Shown in pieces: positions 46,601 through 55,284 of a stretch of 64,000 nucleotides of DNA. Within the stretch, counting starts at the first letter, position 1. Every line of letters starts with the position of its first letter. This DNA comes from Hydrogenophilales bacterium (lineage in GTDB: Bacteria > Pseudomonadota > Gammaproteobacteria > Burkholderiales > Eutrophovitaceae). The notes under the pieces were generated by a model that was not told the origin of the DNA, searched no databases, and saw nothing but the letters and a program-made list of their open reading frames with translations. The stretch covers positions 1-64,000 of the forward strand of contig CACOJS010000002.1 of the NCBI GenBank assembly GCA_902627495.1, read 5' to 3'. The position numbers and the translations under genes are program-made.

Positions 46601-47602
46601 ATGGAGTATTCTTATCTTGGAAAAAGTGCCCTGAAAGTCTCGCCCCTCTGCTTGGGAACTATGACTTTCGCTGATACCACCAATGAAAAAGAGGCTGACC
46701 GAATAGTTAATAATGCGTGGGGAAGAGGGGTCAACTTCATAGACACTGCTGACGTTTATAGTTTTGGTGAGTCTGAAAGATTGGTCGGGAAGCTGATAGC
46801 ACAGGCTCGAGATTGGTGGGTTTTGGCGACAAAAGTCGGTAATCAAATGGGCAAATCAGCCAACGAAGCCGGACTATCTCGAAAGTGGGTCTTAAAGGCA
46901 TGTGAGGGAAGTCTGAGAAGGCTAAATACTGATTATATCGATATCTACTATATCCATCTAGATTATGAGGATATGCCCATAGAGGAAATGGTGACTGTTA
47001 TGGGTAGTTTGATAAATGCCGGAAAAATTAGGTATTTCGGTATTTCAAACTTTAGATCGTGGAGGATCGTTGATATGATCAGGGTTTGCGACAATATGAA
47101 TATTCCTCGGCCAATAGTATGTCAGCCATATTATAATGCTATGAATCGTCAACCGGAGGTCGAGGTGATTCCGGCCTGTGAGAACTTCGGTGTTGGGATT
47201 GTACCCTACAGTCCCGTTGCACGAGGTGTACTTACTGGGAAATACAAGGTTGGTAAGGCCCCGGCTAGTGAAAGTAGGGCAGGAAGAAAAGATCAGAGGA
47301 TGATGGAGACTGAATTTAGGGAAGAGTCTATTGTGATTGCACAAAAGATACTTGATTACCTTAAAGGTAAACCGGTATCTCCTGCACAATTTGCAACTGC
47401 TTGGGTATTAGCTAATCCCAAAGTAAGCAGCGTCATAGCAGGGCCTAGAAATCTTGATCAATGGGTTGAGTATTATGGAGCTCTAGAATATTTATTTACC
47501 CAGGAGGATGAGGATACGATAAATTCACTAGTATCTCCGGGACACCCGTCCACTCCAGGTTATAATGATCCAAAGTACCCTATAAGAGGAAGATTTTTCT
47601 AA
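46601..47602 (+). CDS. Aldo/keto reductase
   Basis: NADPH-dependent TIM-barrel reductase of 333 residues. It starts MEYSYLGKSALKVSPLCLGT. The catalytic tetrad is visible: Asp in FIDTADVYSFG (also the Tyr), Lys in VLATKVGNQM and His in IYYIHLDYED. The C-terminal cofactor segment reads VSSVIAGPRNLDQWVE. The group resembles the AKR11-14 / YdhF-like reductases. An AACGGGGGAA site precedes the ATG. Transcribed divergently from the quinone oxidoreductase, about 108 bp apart. Confidence 0.9.
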   Translation: MEYSYLGKSALKVSPLCLGTMTFADTTNEKEADRIVNNAWGRGVNFIDTADVYSFGESERLVGKLIAQARDWWVLATKVGNQMGKSANEAGLSRKWVLKACEGSLRRLNTDYIDIYYIHLDYEDMPIEEMVTVMGSLINAGKIRYFGISNFRSWRIVDMIRVCDNMNIPRPIVCQPYYNAMNRQPEVEVIPACENFGVGIVPYSPVARGVLTGKYKVGKAPASESRAGRKDQRMMETEFREESIVIAQKILDYLKGKPVSPAQFATAWVLANPKVSSVIAGPRNLDQWVEYYGALEYLFTQEDEDTINSLVSPGHPSTPGYNDPKYPIRGRFF

Positions 47603-47642
47603 GGAGAATAGCTGGACTAAACTCGGAAGAGTGATCTTTATA

Positions 47643-48620
47643 CTAAGATTGAATCATGTTTTCCAGTCGAAATTTAACTAATTCTTCTGCTTCCGTCATT
47701 ATTCTATCGATTAATTCTTGCACAGTGGGTGTGTCATTTATTAATCCGGCTACCATCCCACAAGACCAAGCTCCGGCGTCCATATCTCCGTCGATCATGA
47801 CTCGTGGATAAACCCCAGCAACCTCCTTTGTAATGTCCTCAAACTTTATACCTGTACCTAATTCTTTTTCTTTCTCTAGCAGTCGCTCTACAGCTTTATT
47901 TGTGAGCACTCTTTCGGTGTTTCTAATTGGTCTCATAACTAGTCTTGTGTCAAGTTCACTAGCATCAAGAATTGCCTGTTTAACATTTTGGTGAATAGGT
48001 GCCTCTTTTGTTACCATAAATCTGGTTCCCATATTGATTCCGTCAGCCCCCATAGCTAGGGAGGCAACGAGGGATCTTGCATCGCTCATTCCCCCCGAGG
48101 CTACGAAGGGAACGTCTAGCTCATCAGCAGCCCTTGGCAGGAGTATCATGTTAGGTATATCGTCCTCACCTGGGTGCCCGCCGCATTCAAAACCATCGAT
48201 GGACAAAGCATCAACTCCAATACTTTGGGCTTTTAGTGCATGTCTGACGGTCGTACACTTGTGTATCACCTTTATCCCATTTTCTTTTAGTTGAGGCATC
48301 CATTTCGCTGGATTGTTACCAGCTGTCTCCACTATGGTCACACCTTCTTGTATCACAGAATTTATATAGCCAGCATAATCTGGAGCGTCGATGACCGGTA
48401 GGAAGGTTAAATTGACACCTATAGGTTTGTCGGTGAGGTCTTTACATTTTTTTATTTCCTCTGAAAGGTCATATGGGGTCTTCTGGGTTAATCCAGTGAT
48501 AATTCCCAGTCCACCAGCATTTGAAACAGCTGAAGCTAACTCTGCAAAACCAACATAGTGCATTCCCCCCTGGATAATGGGATGTTTTATTTCAAATAAC
48601 TCTGTTATGCGGGTCCTCAT
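47643..48620 (-). CDS. Nitronate monooxygenase family flavoprotein
   Basis: FMN-binding TIM-barrel protein of 325 residues related to nitronate monooxygenase (2-nitropropane dioxygenase) and FabK. Typical pieces are IKHPIIQGGMHYVGFAELASAVSNAGGLG in two parts, VIHKCTTVRHAL, DGFECGGHPGEDDI and PFVASGGMSDARSLVASLAMGADG. The catalytic His is probably the one in the GGHPGE loop. Its natural substrate cannot be told from the sequence. Confidence 0.87.
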   Translation of the reverse strand: MRTRITELFEIKHPIIQGGMHYVGFAELASAVSNAGGLGIITGLTQKTPYDLSEEIKKCKDLTDKPIGVNLTFLPVIDAPDYAGYINSVIQEGVTIVETAGNNPAKWMPQLKENGIKVIHKCTTVRHALKAQSIGVDALSIDGFECGGHPGEDDIPNMILLPRAADELDVPFVASGGMSDARSLVASLAMGADGINMGTRFMVTKEAPIHQNVKQAILDASELDTRLVMRPIRNTERVLTNKAVERLLEKEKELGTGIKFEDITKEVAGVYPRVMIDGDMDAGAWSCGMVAGLINDTPTVQELIDRIMTEAEELVKFRLENMIQS

Positions 48621-48664
48621 TATTTATCCCTCTTCGACTATTAATTTAATTGCTTTCCCTATGG

Positions 48665-49870
48665 TCAAGCGAATATCGCTAGCTTCTCAAATTTTTTCCT
48701 CAATATCTTTTCTGATTGACCAACCCTCATCCAGTCATCTATAAGTGTTGCGTAAACACGCCTAAAGTCGGTAGTGAATTGAAAATTATCTCCATCGTCT
48801 AAGTCATCGAGGCTAGGTGGGTCGCCGTAGTGCCCGCCTTTTACAGATTTTCCAATTACATATACATGGTTGGCTGTTCCATGATCTGTACCCAGGCTAG
48901 TATTCTCGGGTACTCGTCGCCCGAATTCTGAAAAGACCATCATTACTACATCATTTTCCTTATTAAGCCTTTTCATATCTTCGAAAAAACCTGATATGGC
49001 ATCAGAGGCATAAGTAAGCATTCTTTGATGTAAATTACTTTGCTGAACATGCGTGTCAAAAGCATTATTCCTAAAAGACGTATAATAGAGGGGTGTATCA
49101 AGGCCGTAGGCGATAAGAGATGCAATCTTATTTAGATCGATTGGATCAATTCCATAGTCAATCGATTTATCATAATTGTTCCACGCTTTCCGCACAATTT
49201 CAGTGGCTTCATTTGCACTCGTTGCGACGTCTGATAGAAACTGGCAAGCATCTGTTTTGCACGCCCTAAATTTGGAGATTTCATTTAATAGTGGCTGTTC
49301 TTGAAATAAGCCTTTTCTGAGAAAACTGTCTGGATTATCAAAAACTACTGGGTTTATCCCCTCTGCGTTTACAGCCAATGACTGGCCGCTATCAATATTA
49401 ATTATCTCTGGAGCAGATATTTTTTCGCTGATAGCCTTCCCCAAACGACCAACCCACCCTGTTCGTTCTCCACTATTTGGTGCGGCCGTGTGCCAATAAG
49501 CCATTGAGGTAAAATGAGAAAAAGAAGGTTGCTCATAGCCACATCCGTGTACAATGGCCATCATTCCGTCTTTATACAGCTTTTCAAACCCTGACATTCC
49601 AGGGTTGAACCCAAAGTAGTCATCAATTTTTCTTACTTGATTCTCTTTAATGCCAATGTTTGGTCGGTATTTATAATATGTATCATTCCCATATGGAACT
49701 AGTGTGTTTAATCCATCATTTCCCCCTGACAACTCTAGCACGACCAAGATACGTTTTCCTTGGGATTCTTTTGAGTGTACTATTTTTGGTAACATGTTAT
49801 TCAGGATAAGTGACCCGCCTGCCATTCCACCCAGCATTTGCTTTAAGATTTTTCGTCTTTGTGATCTCAT
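48665..49870 (-). CDS. DUF1501 family secreted protein (sulfatase-like fold), Tat substrate
   Basis: A 401-residue protein of the DUF1501 family, predicted from the family to have an alkaline-phosphatase-like fold. The N-terminus has a twin-arginine signal (SQRRKILKQMLGGMAGG). Family segments are LVVLELSGGNDGLNTLVPYG, YWHTAAPNSGERTGWVGRLG and VVMMVFSEFGRRVPENTSLGTDHG. It starts one base after the stop of the DUF1800 gene, the usual partner. No activity is established. Confidence 0.9.
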   Translation of the reverse strand: MRSQRRKILKQMLGGMAGGSLILNNMLPKIVHSKESQGKRILVVLELSGGNDGLNTLVPYGNDTYYKYRPNIGIKENQVRKIDDYFGFNPGMSGFEKLYKDGMMAIVHGCGYEQPSFSHFTSMAYWHTAAPNSGERTGWVGRLGKAISEKISAPEIINIDSGQSLAVNAEGINPVVFDNPDSFLRKGLFQEQPLLNEISKFRACKTDACQFLSDVATSANEATEIVRKAWNNYDKSIDYGIDPIDLNKIASLIAYGLDTPLYYTSFRNNAFDTHVQQSNLHQRMLTYASDAISGFFEDMKRLNKENDVVMMVFSEFGRRVPENTSLGTDHGTANHVYVIGKSVKGGHYGDPPSLDDLDDGDNFQFTTDFRRVYATLIDDWMRVGQSEKILRKKFEKLAIFA

Positions 49871-49871
49871 C

Positions 49872-51671
49872 CTAGCCTAGCTGGTATTCTGGTAACGATA
49901 ATAGTATATGGAGGGTAATTCTTAAAGCCTCCTCCATATAGCTTTCCGCTATAGATATGTCAGATGTGCCGAGCTCATTTTCCAGGAACTCATTAATTTG
50001 ACTTCGTATTTGGGAATCTATCGGCACACTAAGAAAACGGGTCGACAGATACTCAATCACCTCTTGTGTAGTGCTACAACCGGCAGATTTAACCATCTTT
50101 GAAAGATTAATATTCGCGGTGGTCCTGGCAATTGGTTTTACTTTTTGTAATGCCCTCTGCCATCCGCGATAGCTACCCAGGCGAGTGTTAAAATCTTCAT
50201 CACGATCTGCCATTAGCATCGACATGGACGACAACTCCATCCCATTAGGATTAGTTGCTGTAGTTACATCCTCACCTAAAGCTAGTCTGTCATTAACATC
50301 GCGAATTTTATAATCGTCTGGATACCTATCGGGTGCTACAAAATTTATGTCTGGGAAAACTACTTCATAAACAAAATTACCTCTAGTTAAAAGTAAGCCA
50401 GGGGTTATCCAACCTTTCCCATTAGTCCAGCCGGCTACAGTTGGAGGATAAAATAATTGTTGTCCCAGATTTTTAGTCATAATATTAAAATCTGGTACTC
50501 CGGGAACATCTGTAACATCTAATTTTTTATAAGTAGAAATTACCAACTCAACTGGGGACTTCACCCTATTTCCTCGGTTGTGTGCCCCATAGAAGTCCTT
50601 TGACAAAAATAGTGTTTCCAAGAAAGACTGGATATTGTAGTTTTTTGTGAAGAGGAGATTGCCCAACTTTTTTTCAAAGTCTACAGAAGAAGGGTTTCCT
50701 ACAAAAAATTTGTAAAGCTTGGTAGCTATGTATTTGGCAGTTATTTCTCTCTCTAGAATTAAATCAATTACCTCTATGCCATTGAAGGGTTTCGTTTTGC
50801 CAAATATAGTTTTTTGATCTCTGTCTCGTTGGTTGTCGTTGATCACAAAAGCCAAGTTACTAAAATTCCACCCCGTGAATGCCCTAGCAGCCTCCCTAAT
50901 ATCAGCTTCCGAATAGTTGCCGACACCCATAGTGAAGAGTTCCATGATTTCTCGGGCAAAATTCTCATTAGGAGATCCCTTAATATTTACCCCTGCATCT
51001 AGAAAGGAGAGCATTGCTGGACCCTGGGCTACTGAAATGAGTAAGCTACGGAAATCTCCGAGCCCTTTCTCTCGAAACAAGAGGTTTTGTTGGTGCATTT
51101 TCCGATAGTCCCTGACTTTGGCTTCACTTGTGGCAAAATGACCATGCCAAAACAGACTGATTTTCTCGTCTAGGGGGTACGGATTGGTTAACATTCTATT
51201 GGCCCACCAGTAGCTTAAACGGTTTGTCTCTAATCTACTCGCTCTCAGCCAGTAAAAGAAGCGATCAACAACTGGTTGTAATCTCCTATTACCCTCAGGC
51301 TTTATTTTAACTCCCATCGCTTGGCCAGTCTCTTTTGCTAATCTAGTGGCGGCGGGCCTGGATGGAGGAAAGGGCTCGAGTTCGGGGTCATGAATTCCAG
51401 AGTGGTCAAATTTCATGTTTAGTGGGTTTCTTTCCCCACTATTAAAAAAACTTCGTACTGCTTGTTTTGGGCCAAGTTTTTCTAGTTTACTGATTTGTCC
51501 TGGAGTACCGCCAAAACCAGCCCTCTCAAGCAAGTGTGCAGCGGTGTGATAGGTCCAGTCAACCTCGTCTATCGGCGATAAATCGCCAGCCCATTTTTGG
51601 ATCGAAGGGGGATCTCCGAAACAACACGTACTCAAGAATAAGCTAATCGTTATAAGTAAACTTTTAACCAA
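49872..51671 (-). CDS. DUF1800 family secreted protein
   Basis: A 599-residue protein with a Sec-type signal peptide (MVKSLLITISLFLSTCCFG). DUF1800 markers are AAHLLERAGFGGTPGQISKL, LFWHGHFATSEAKVRD, NENFAREIMELFTMGVGNYSE and AGWTNGKGWITPGLLLTRGN. DUF1800-DUF1501 pairs are widespread in proteobacteria and planctomycetes, and their product is presumed to act in the periplasm or outside the cell. The function is unknown. Confidence 0.9.
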   Translation of the reverse strand: MVKSLLITISLFLSTCCFGDPPSIQKWAGDLSPIDEVDWTYHTAAHLLERAGFGGTPGQISKLEKLGPKQAVRSFFNSGERNPLNMKFDHSGIHDPELEPFPPSRPAATRLAKETGQAMGVKIKPEGNRRLQPVVDRFFYWLRASRLETNRLSYWWANRMLTNPYPLDEKISLFWHGHFATSEAKVRDYRKMHQQNLLFREKGLGDFRSLLISVAQGPAMLSFLDAGVNIKGSPNENFAREIMELFTMGVGNYSEADIREAARAFTGWNFSNLAFVINDNQRDRDQKTIFGKTKPFNGIEVIDLILEREITAKYIATKLYKFFVGNPSSVDFEKKLGNLLFTKNYNIQSFLETLFLSKDFYGAHNRGNRVKSPVELVISTYKKLDVTDVPGVPDFNIMTKNLGQQLFYPPTVAGWTNGKGWITPGLLLTRGNFVYEVVFPDINFVAPDRYPDDYKIRDVNDRLALGEDVTTATNPNGMELSSMSMLMADRDEDFNTRLGSYRGWQRALQKVKPIARTTANINLSKMVKSAGCSTTQEVIEYLSTRFLSVPIDSQIRSQINEFLENELGTSDISIAESYMEEALRITLHILLSLPEYQLG

Positions 51672-51737
51672 AGTGTTTCCAGCAAATTTTGTAATTATTA
51701 ACAGTAACCGACTGCGTGATACCTTAAAAAAAAAAGT

Positions 51738-52283
51738 TTACCTGTTAACTAAAATATTTTCCAGAGCTTCTCGCAAAGGCAAGGGGATTTTAGTAGCTTG
51801 ACGACTTTCGCGATCTACGTAGACGTGAACAAAATGTCCCTGAGCAGACGTCTTGTAAGCATCTTTCCTGAACAAGCCAATTTCATATGTGACGCTACTA
51901 TTTCCTATTTTGGATACTCTCAATCCAGCCCGTACTATTTCTGGGAATTCGATGGGAGAGAAATAATTGCAGTGTGTCTCGGCAACCAGACCAATTATAG
52001 CCCCGTTTTTTATGTCGAGGAGCCCCCTGTCTATCAAGTAATGGTTAACTGCGGTATCAAAAAATGAGTAATAAATTACGTTATTTATGTGTTGATAAAC
52101 ATCATTGTCCATCCATCGCGTAGGAATAGTCAGAAAGTGGGGATAATTCTCGATTGATTCCGGATTAGGCCTGATCACTGGTTTGTCTTTGCTTTTTGAA
52201 TTTTTAATTTGCTTGTCCCAGATGAGGATGTACCTATTTAGCTTTTTTAAATTGCAGACCCCTAAATAATTAGATCGTAACAT
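51738..52283 (-). CDS. Acyl-CoA thioesterase, hotdog fold
   Basis: A 4HBT-type thioesterase, 181 residues from the ATG at 52283. The domain begins near residue 48 (HFLTIPTRWMDNDVYQHINN, with the catalytic Asp in DNDVYQH) and continues VIYYSFFDTAVNHYLI. The first 40 residues look atypical (LKKLNRYILIWDKQIKNSKS), so the true start may be further in at a GTG or TTG. A substrate cannot be assigned. It stands alone, 66 bp from the DUF1800 gene on the same strand. Confidence 0.82.
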   Translation of the reverse strand: MLRSNYLGVCNLKKLNRYILIWDKQIKNSKSKDKPVIRPNPESIENYPHFLTIPTRWMDNDVYQHINNVIYYSFFDTAVNHYLIDRGLLDIKNGAIIGLVAETHCNYFSPIEFPEIVRAGLRVSKIGNSSVTYEIGLFRKDAYKTSAQGHFVHVYVDRESRQATKIPLPLREALENILVNR

Positions 52284-52714
52284 AATTGACGGGATTTTTA
52301 AGTGGGGTGTGCCATTACTTTAAAGATGATTGAACCTGACGATCCACAGAGGGTGTTTGCCTTTAGTTTAGCTGTAATTGTGTACTGGCTAAATTGTCGA
52401 CAAAATTCAAGAGTCTTTCATCCTCAATTCTCCTTTTAGAGATGCAAAATTAACATACAATAAAATTATAACTATATGTAAATATTATAATATAAAATAT
52501 ATTTACCCATCAAATAAAAGAGATGATGGGTAAATTAAAAATTGTTTTTTTCCTTAGATATTGATCCGTTTTTCTCTTTTATCATATAGAAATATGGACA
52601 TTTTTTCTGTTTTACTAGGATCAACTTTTTGTTGGTATGAATTCTCTCTACCAGCTTTGTTTGTCTTAATTTGCCTAACATTTTTTCCATCTATGTGAAA
52701 AAGGAGTAGACTAA
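52284..52714. other. AT-rich intergenic region before the parA leader
   Basis: 431 bases without a convincing gene. The middle (about 52450-52545) is strongly A/T-rich and contains a perfect inverted repeat (listed separately). A short hydrophobic frame at 52594-52698 could encode 34 residues from an ATG, but it has no ribosome-binding site and its T-rich codons would look hydrophobic by chance. A good AAGGAG at 52701-52706 serves the following leader ORF. Confidence 0.6.
52501..52535. terminator. Perfect 11-bp inverted repeat with downstream T-run
   Basis: ATTTACCCATC at 52501-52511 pairs perfectly with GATGGGTAAAT at 52525-52535 around a 13-base A-rich loop. A run of seven or more T begins at about 52544, nine bases after the stem. 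It could be an inefficient plus-strand terminator, an operator or a structured 5' leader upstream of the parA unit. No plus-strand gene ends nearby, so termination of an annotated transcript is unlikely; it may be a regulatory site. Confidence 0.5.
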
Positions 52715-52807
52715 GTGACTACAGAAAATTTTTTTGTGGTCGATTCATCGGATGACACTTGGTTGGTAAAGAGAGGTCGGACCTATGGCGAAAATAGCGA
52801 TTTTTAA
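52715..52807 (+). CDS. 30-residue leader ORF overlapping parA
   Basis: A GTG at 52715, eight bases after a perfect AAGGAG, opens a 30-codon frame reading MTTENFFVVDSSDDTWLVKR and ending in ENSDF, with the stop at 52805-52807. It overlaps the first 23 bases of parA in another frame. The product is soluble and acidic with one basic patch. The strong ribosome-binding site and the overlap suggest translational coupling of parA to this ORF, or a small functional peptide. No family is recognised. Confidence 0.45.
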   Translation: MTTENFFVVDSSDDTWLVKRGRTYGENSDF

Positions 52808-53552
52808 TCAAAAGGGTGGAGTTGGCAAGACAACTACCTCTCTTAATATTACAGCTTCTCTTGCTCGCAGAGGCCTGGATCCACTTTCCATCGACTTGGA
52901 TCCCCAAGGACATCTATCCTATGTGTGTGGCGTATCTGTTGATCACCCTGATGAATCAGTATTCAGTTTTTTTCAAAAGTCGAAAACCCTATCTCAACTC
53001 ATACAAAAGGGTACTTCCGGTTGGTTAGTTATACCCTCCCATGTTGAATTATCGAGGGTTGATAGTAGCTTTGGTAAGGGTCCTAATGTTCTTAATCTGC
53101 TCAACAGGGGTATTATCAGTGAAAAACTAAACACCGGTCGCCCAATAATAATGGACTGCTGCCCTATGCTAGGCGTCTTAAGCCTTTCAGCAATTTTTGC
53201 CTCTACGCGGGTTTTGTGTCCTGTCTCAGCCGACTATCTAGCAGTAAAAGCTGTAGCCGAAGTGGAAAAGACGCTCAAAGCCCTAGAAAGAGTGCTAAAA
53301 CGGCGGGTTGTTCGAAGGTTCGTTATTACACGGTTTGATGTGCGCAGAAAGATGTCCCATCATATATATGAAGAGCTGCAAGATAAACTTGGACACGAGC
53401 TTTGCAAAACCCGAATTTCTGAAAATGTCTCCCTTGCAGAAAGTCCGGCGTCCTTGACTGATATTTTTTCTCATGCTCCTTCTAGCAAAGGGGCAACCGA
53501 TTACGAGTCTCTAATTGAGGAATTAATGGCTGACGGCTTCATAGATCGATAG
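52785..53552 (+). CDS. ParA family ATPase (orphan)
   Basis: Deviant-Walker P-loop ATPase of 255 residues of the ParA/MinD superfamily. The Walker A is FNQKGGVGKTTTSLNI near residues 6-21, with Walker A' in SIDLDPQGHLSYVCG and Walker B in PIIMDCCPMLGVLSL. The C-terminal half reads VITRFDVRRKMSHHIYEELQ. There is no ParB partner gene and no obvious parS array nearby, so it is more likely to position a protein cargo than to segregate the chromosome. It has its own GAGAGG site upstream, inside the leader ORF. Confidence 0.88.
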   Translation: MAKIAIFNQKGGVGKTTTSLNITASLARRGLDPLSIDLDPQGHLSYVCGVSVDHPDESVFSFFQKSKTLSQLIQKGTSGWLVIPSHVELSRVDSSFGKGPNVLNLLNRGIISEKLNTGRPIIMDCCPMLGVLSLSAIFASTRVLCPVSADYLAVKAVAEVEKTLKALERVLKRRVVRRFVITRFDVRRKMSHHIYEELQDKLGHELCKTRISENVSLAESPASLTDIFSHAPSSKGATDYESLIEELMADGFIDR

Positions 53553-53580
53553 CTGCCTGTCTAAATAAAAAAGGCCCAGA

Positions 53581-53799
53581 TCATTTTGTGTCTTGTTTTG
53601 AAATTAGAGAAATAATGCTTTCCATGCTCGCTTTATCTTCGTCAGCATGGACGTCTTCTACTTGGCAAGATACTATCTCGCATTTCAGATAAACCTTTCT
53701 GATTTTTAATTCCGCATGGGCTCTATCATTTGCATGGACCGTCAATTTTTCAACCAGTAGGCCATCTTTTGTGCGAATATCTAGATTAAATTTTAACAT
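53581..53799 (-). CDS. Hypothetical 72-residue protein
   Basis: No family recognised. Small soluble alpha/beta-looking protein starting MLKFNLDIRTKDGLLVEKLT, with two cysteines (LKCEIVSCQVED) spaced CEIVSC. Its start overlaps the end of the gamma-carbonic anhydrase gene by seven bases, so it is probably translated from the same mRNA. The pattern of short strands followed by RAHAELKIRKVYLKCEIVSC resembles small domains that pack beside enzymes, but that is speculation. Confidence 0.6.
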   Translation of the reverse strand: MLKFNLDIRTKDGLLVEKLTVHANDRAHAELKIRKVYLKCEIVSCQVEDVHADEDKASMESIISLISKQDTK

Positions 53800-54314
53800 T
53801 TAGGATTAAGGTGCATGCTGTAATGCATAGAATTCGTGATGTAGTGTTGAGCTGATGCCCTGATTCTAAGTACCTCTTCTTTGGTAAGCTTCCTAACAAC
53901 TTTACCCGGAGAGCCAATTACAAGAGATCCATCAGGTATTTTTTTTCCTTCTGTAATGAGGGTATTCGCTCCAATAAGGCAATTATTTCCTATCTTGGCA
54001 TTGTCTAGGATACAAGATTTCATTCCAATGAGTGTCTCAGAGCCAATATTGCAACCATGCAGCATCGCTTGATGACCAACGGTGACGTGATCTTTGATTA
54101 TTAAAGGAATCCCCTTGTCAGTGTGAAGAGTACTTCCATCTTGAATGTTGCTGCCTTCCCCAACATGGATGACATCCATATCTGCACGAAGCACAGCATT
54201 AAACCAGACACTAGATTTATCTTCCAGCACTACAGACCCAATTATGGAAGCACTGTCAGCTACCCAACAATTACCCCTTTTTTGAACTTCCCGGTCACCT
54301 AAAGAATAGAACAT
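53793..54314 (-). CDS. Gamma-carbonic anhydrase family protein
   Basis: Left-handed beta-helix hexapeptide-repeat protein of 173 residues. The metal-binding histidine region reads STLHTDKGIPLIIKDHVTVG followed by HQAMLHGC, matching the three His of the Cam/YrdA/PaaY group. Repeats run from about residue 15 to 135 and a C-terminal helix closes the fold. Carbonic anhydrase activity is common but not universal in this family. Confidence 0.9.
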   Translation of the reverse strand: MFYSLGDREVQKRGNCWVADSASIIGSVVLEDKSSVWFNAVLRADMDVIHVGEGSNIQDGSTLHTDKGIPLIIKDHVTVGHQAMLHGCNIGSETLIGMKSCILDNAKIGNNCLIGANTLITEGKKIPDGSLVIGSPGKVVRKLTKEEVLRIRASAQHYITNSMHYSMHLNPKC

Positions 54315-54396
54315 AAGCTAGTTTTTTGATAGATTTGTCTTGTACCCCATTATAGGCTTAATTTACTCTTTTGCGTATTTGCTAAGGAAAAATTTT

Positions 54397-55284
54397 ATGC
54401 AAAAAAATTATCAATATAACACGTCAAAACTCCACTTTATCCTTTTCTGGGTATTGTTCCAAATAATGTTTTCCAAGGTGGGATCAGCCACAGAGGACGC
54501 TCAAACTGCCACTATTTTTCAAGACTGTATAGGCTGTCCAACCATGATTTCTATCCCAAAGGGTGAGTATGCTATGGGTATGCCTCCGATTTTTCAGGGT
54601 CGGCCATACGATAAAGGAGAAATGCGTCGTATCGTGATTCCCCGACCGTTCGCGATGGGAGTGTATGAAGTTACATTTAATCAATGGGAGCAGTGTGTTA
54701 GGTCAGGAGGTTGTGAGGAGGTTGATGACCGTGGTATGGGGCGTGGTGATCGACCAGTAGTAAACGTTTCTTGGCGACAAGCAGTGAAGTATGCCAAATG
54801 GCTTTCTGCATTGACGGGTGAAAAATATAGGTTACCAACTGAGGCGGAATGGGAATATGCTGGCAGAGCTGGATCAACAACCTCTCGTTTTTTTGGCATT
54901 AGACTTGAAATGGTTTGCGAATATGCAAATATTTTTGATATCCATGCATGGAAAGTGCTCCAGTATGAATGGGAGCATTTACCGTGTGAGGATGGATACG
55001 TAGAGTCCGCTCCAGTGGGTTCGTTCAAACCAAATGCGTTTGGCTTGTACGATATGTTAGGGAATGTTTGGGAGTGGACAGAAGACTGTTTAGCTTATAC
55101 GTTCAGACCTTCAAATGGAACTAGCAGTGAAGCCGTGCTCCGTGGAGATTGTTCACAAAGGGCTTACCGGGGTGCTTCTTGGTTAAACCACCCCGCCAAA
55201 TACATTGGTCCCTCTGATCGGTATAAATACCTTGAAGTAAAGGAATCAGATCTGGGGTTCAGGCTGGTTAGGGAAATAGAGTGA
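54397..55284 (+). CDS. FGE/sulfatase-modifying-factor fold protein lacking the FGE cysteines
   Basis: A 295-residue secreted protein with a signal peptide (LHFILFWVLFQIMFSKVGSA). The SUMF1 fold is clear from about residue 45: TMISIPKGEYAMGMPP, AMGVYEVTFNQWEQCV, VVNVSWRQAVKYAKWLSALTG, YRLPTEAEWEYAGRAG, AFGLYDMLGNVWEWTEDCL and SDLGFRLVREI. The catalytic C-x4-C of formylglycine-generating enzymes is replaced by RGASWLNHPAKYIGPSDRYKY with no Cys, so it should not make formylglycine. An ATG at 54340 would add 19 residues. Confidence 0.85.
   Translation: MQKNYQYNTSKLHFILFWVLFQIMFSKVGSATEDAQTATIFQDCIGCPTMISIPKGEYAMGMPPIFQGRPYDKGEMRRIVIPRPFAMGVYEVTFNQWEQCVRSGGCEEVDDRGMGRGDRPVVNVSWRQAVKYAKWLSALTGEKYRLPTEAEWEYAGRAGSTTSRFFGIRLEMVCEYANIFDIHAWKVLQYEWEHLPCEDGYVESAPVGSFKPNAFGLYDMLGNVWEWTEDCLAYTFRPSNGTSSEAVLRGDCSQRAYRGASWLNHPAKYIGPSDRYKYLEVKESDLGFRLVREIE

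Noticed and set aside
52594-52698. 34-codon hydrophobic frame between the inverted repeat and the parA leader
   Set aside because: No ribosome-binding site and T-rich composition; could be a membrane peptide but not supportable.
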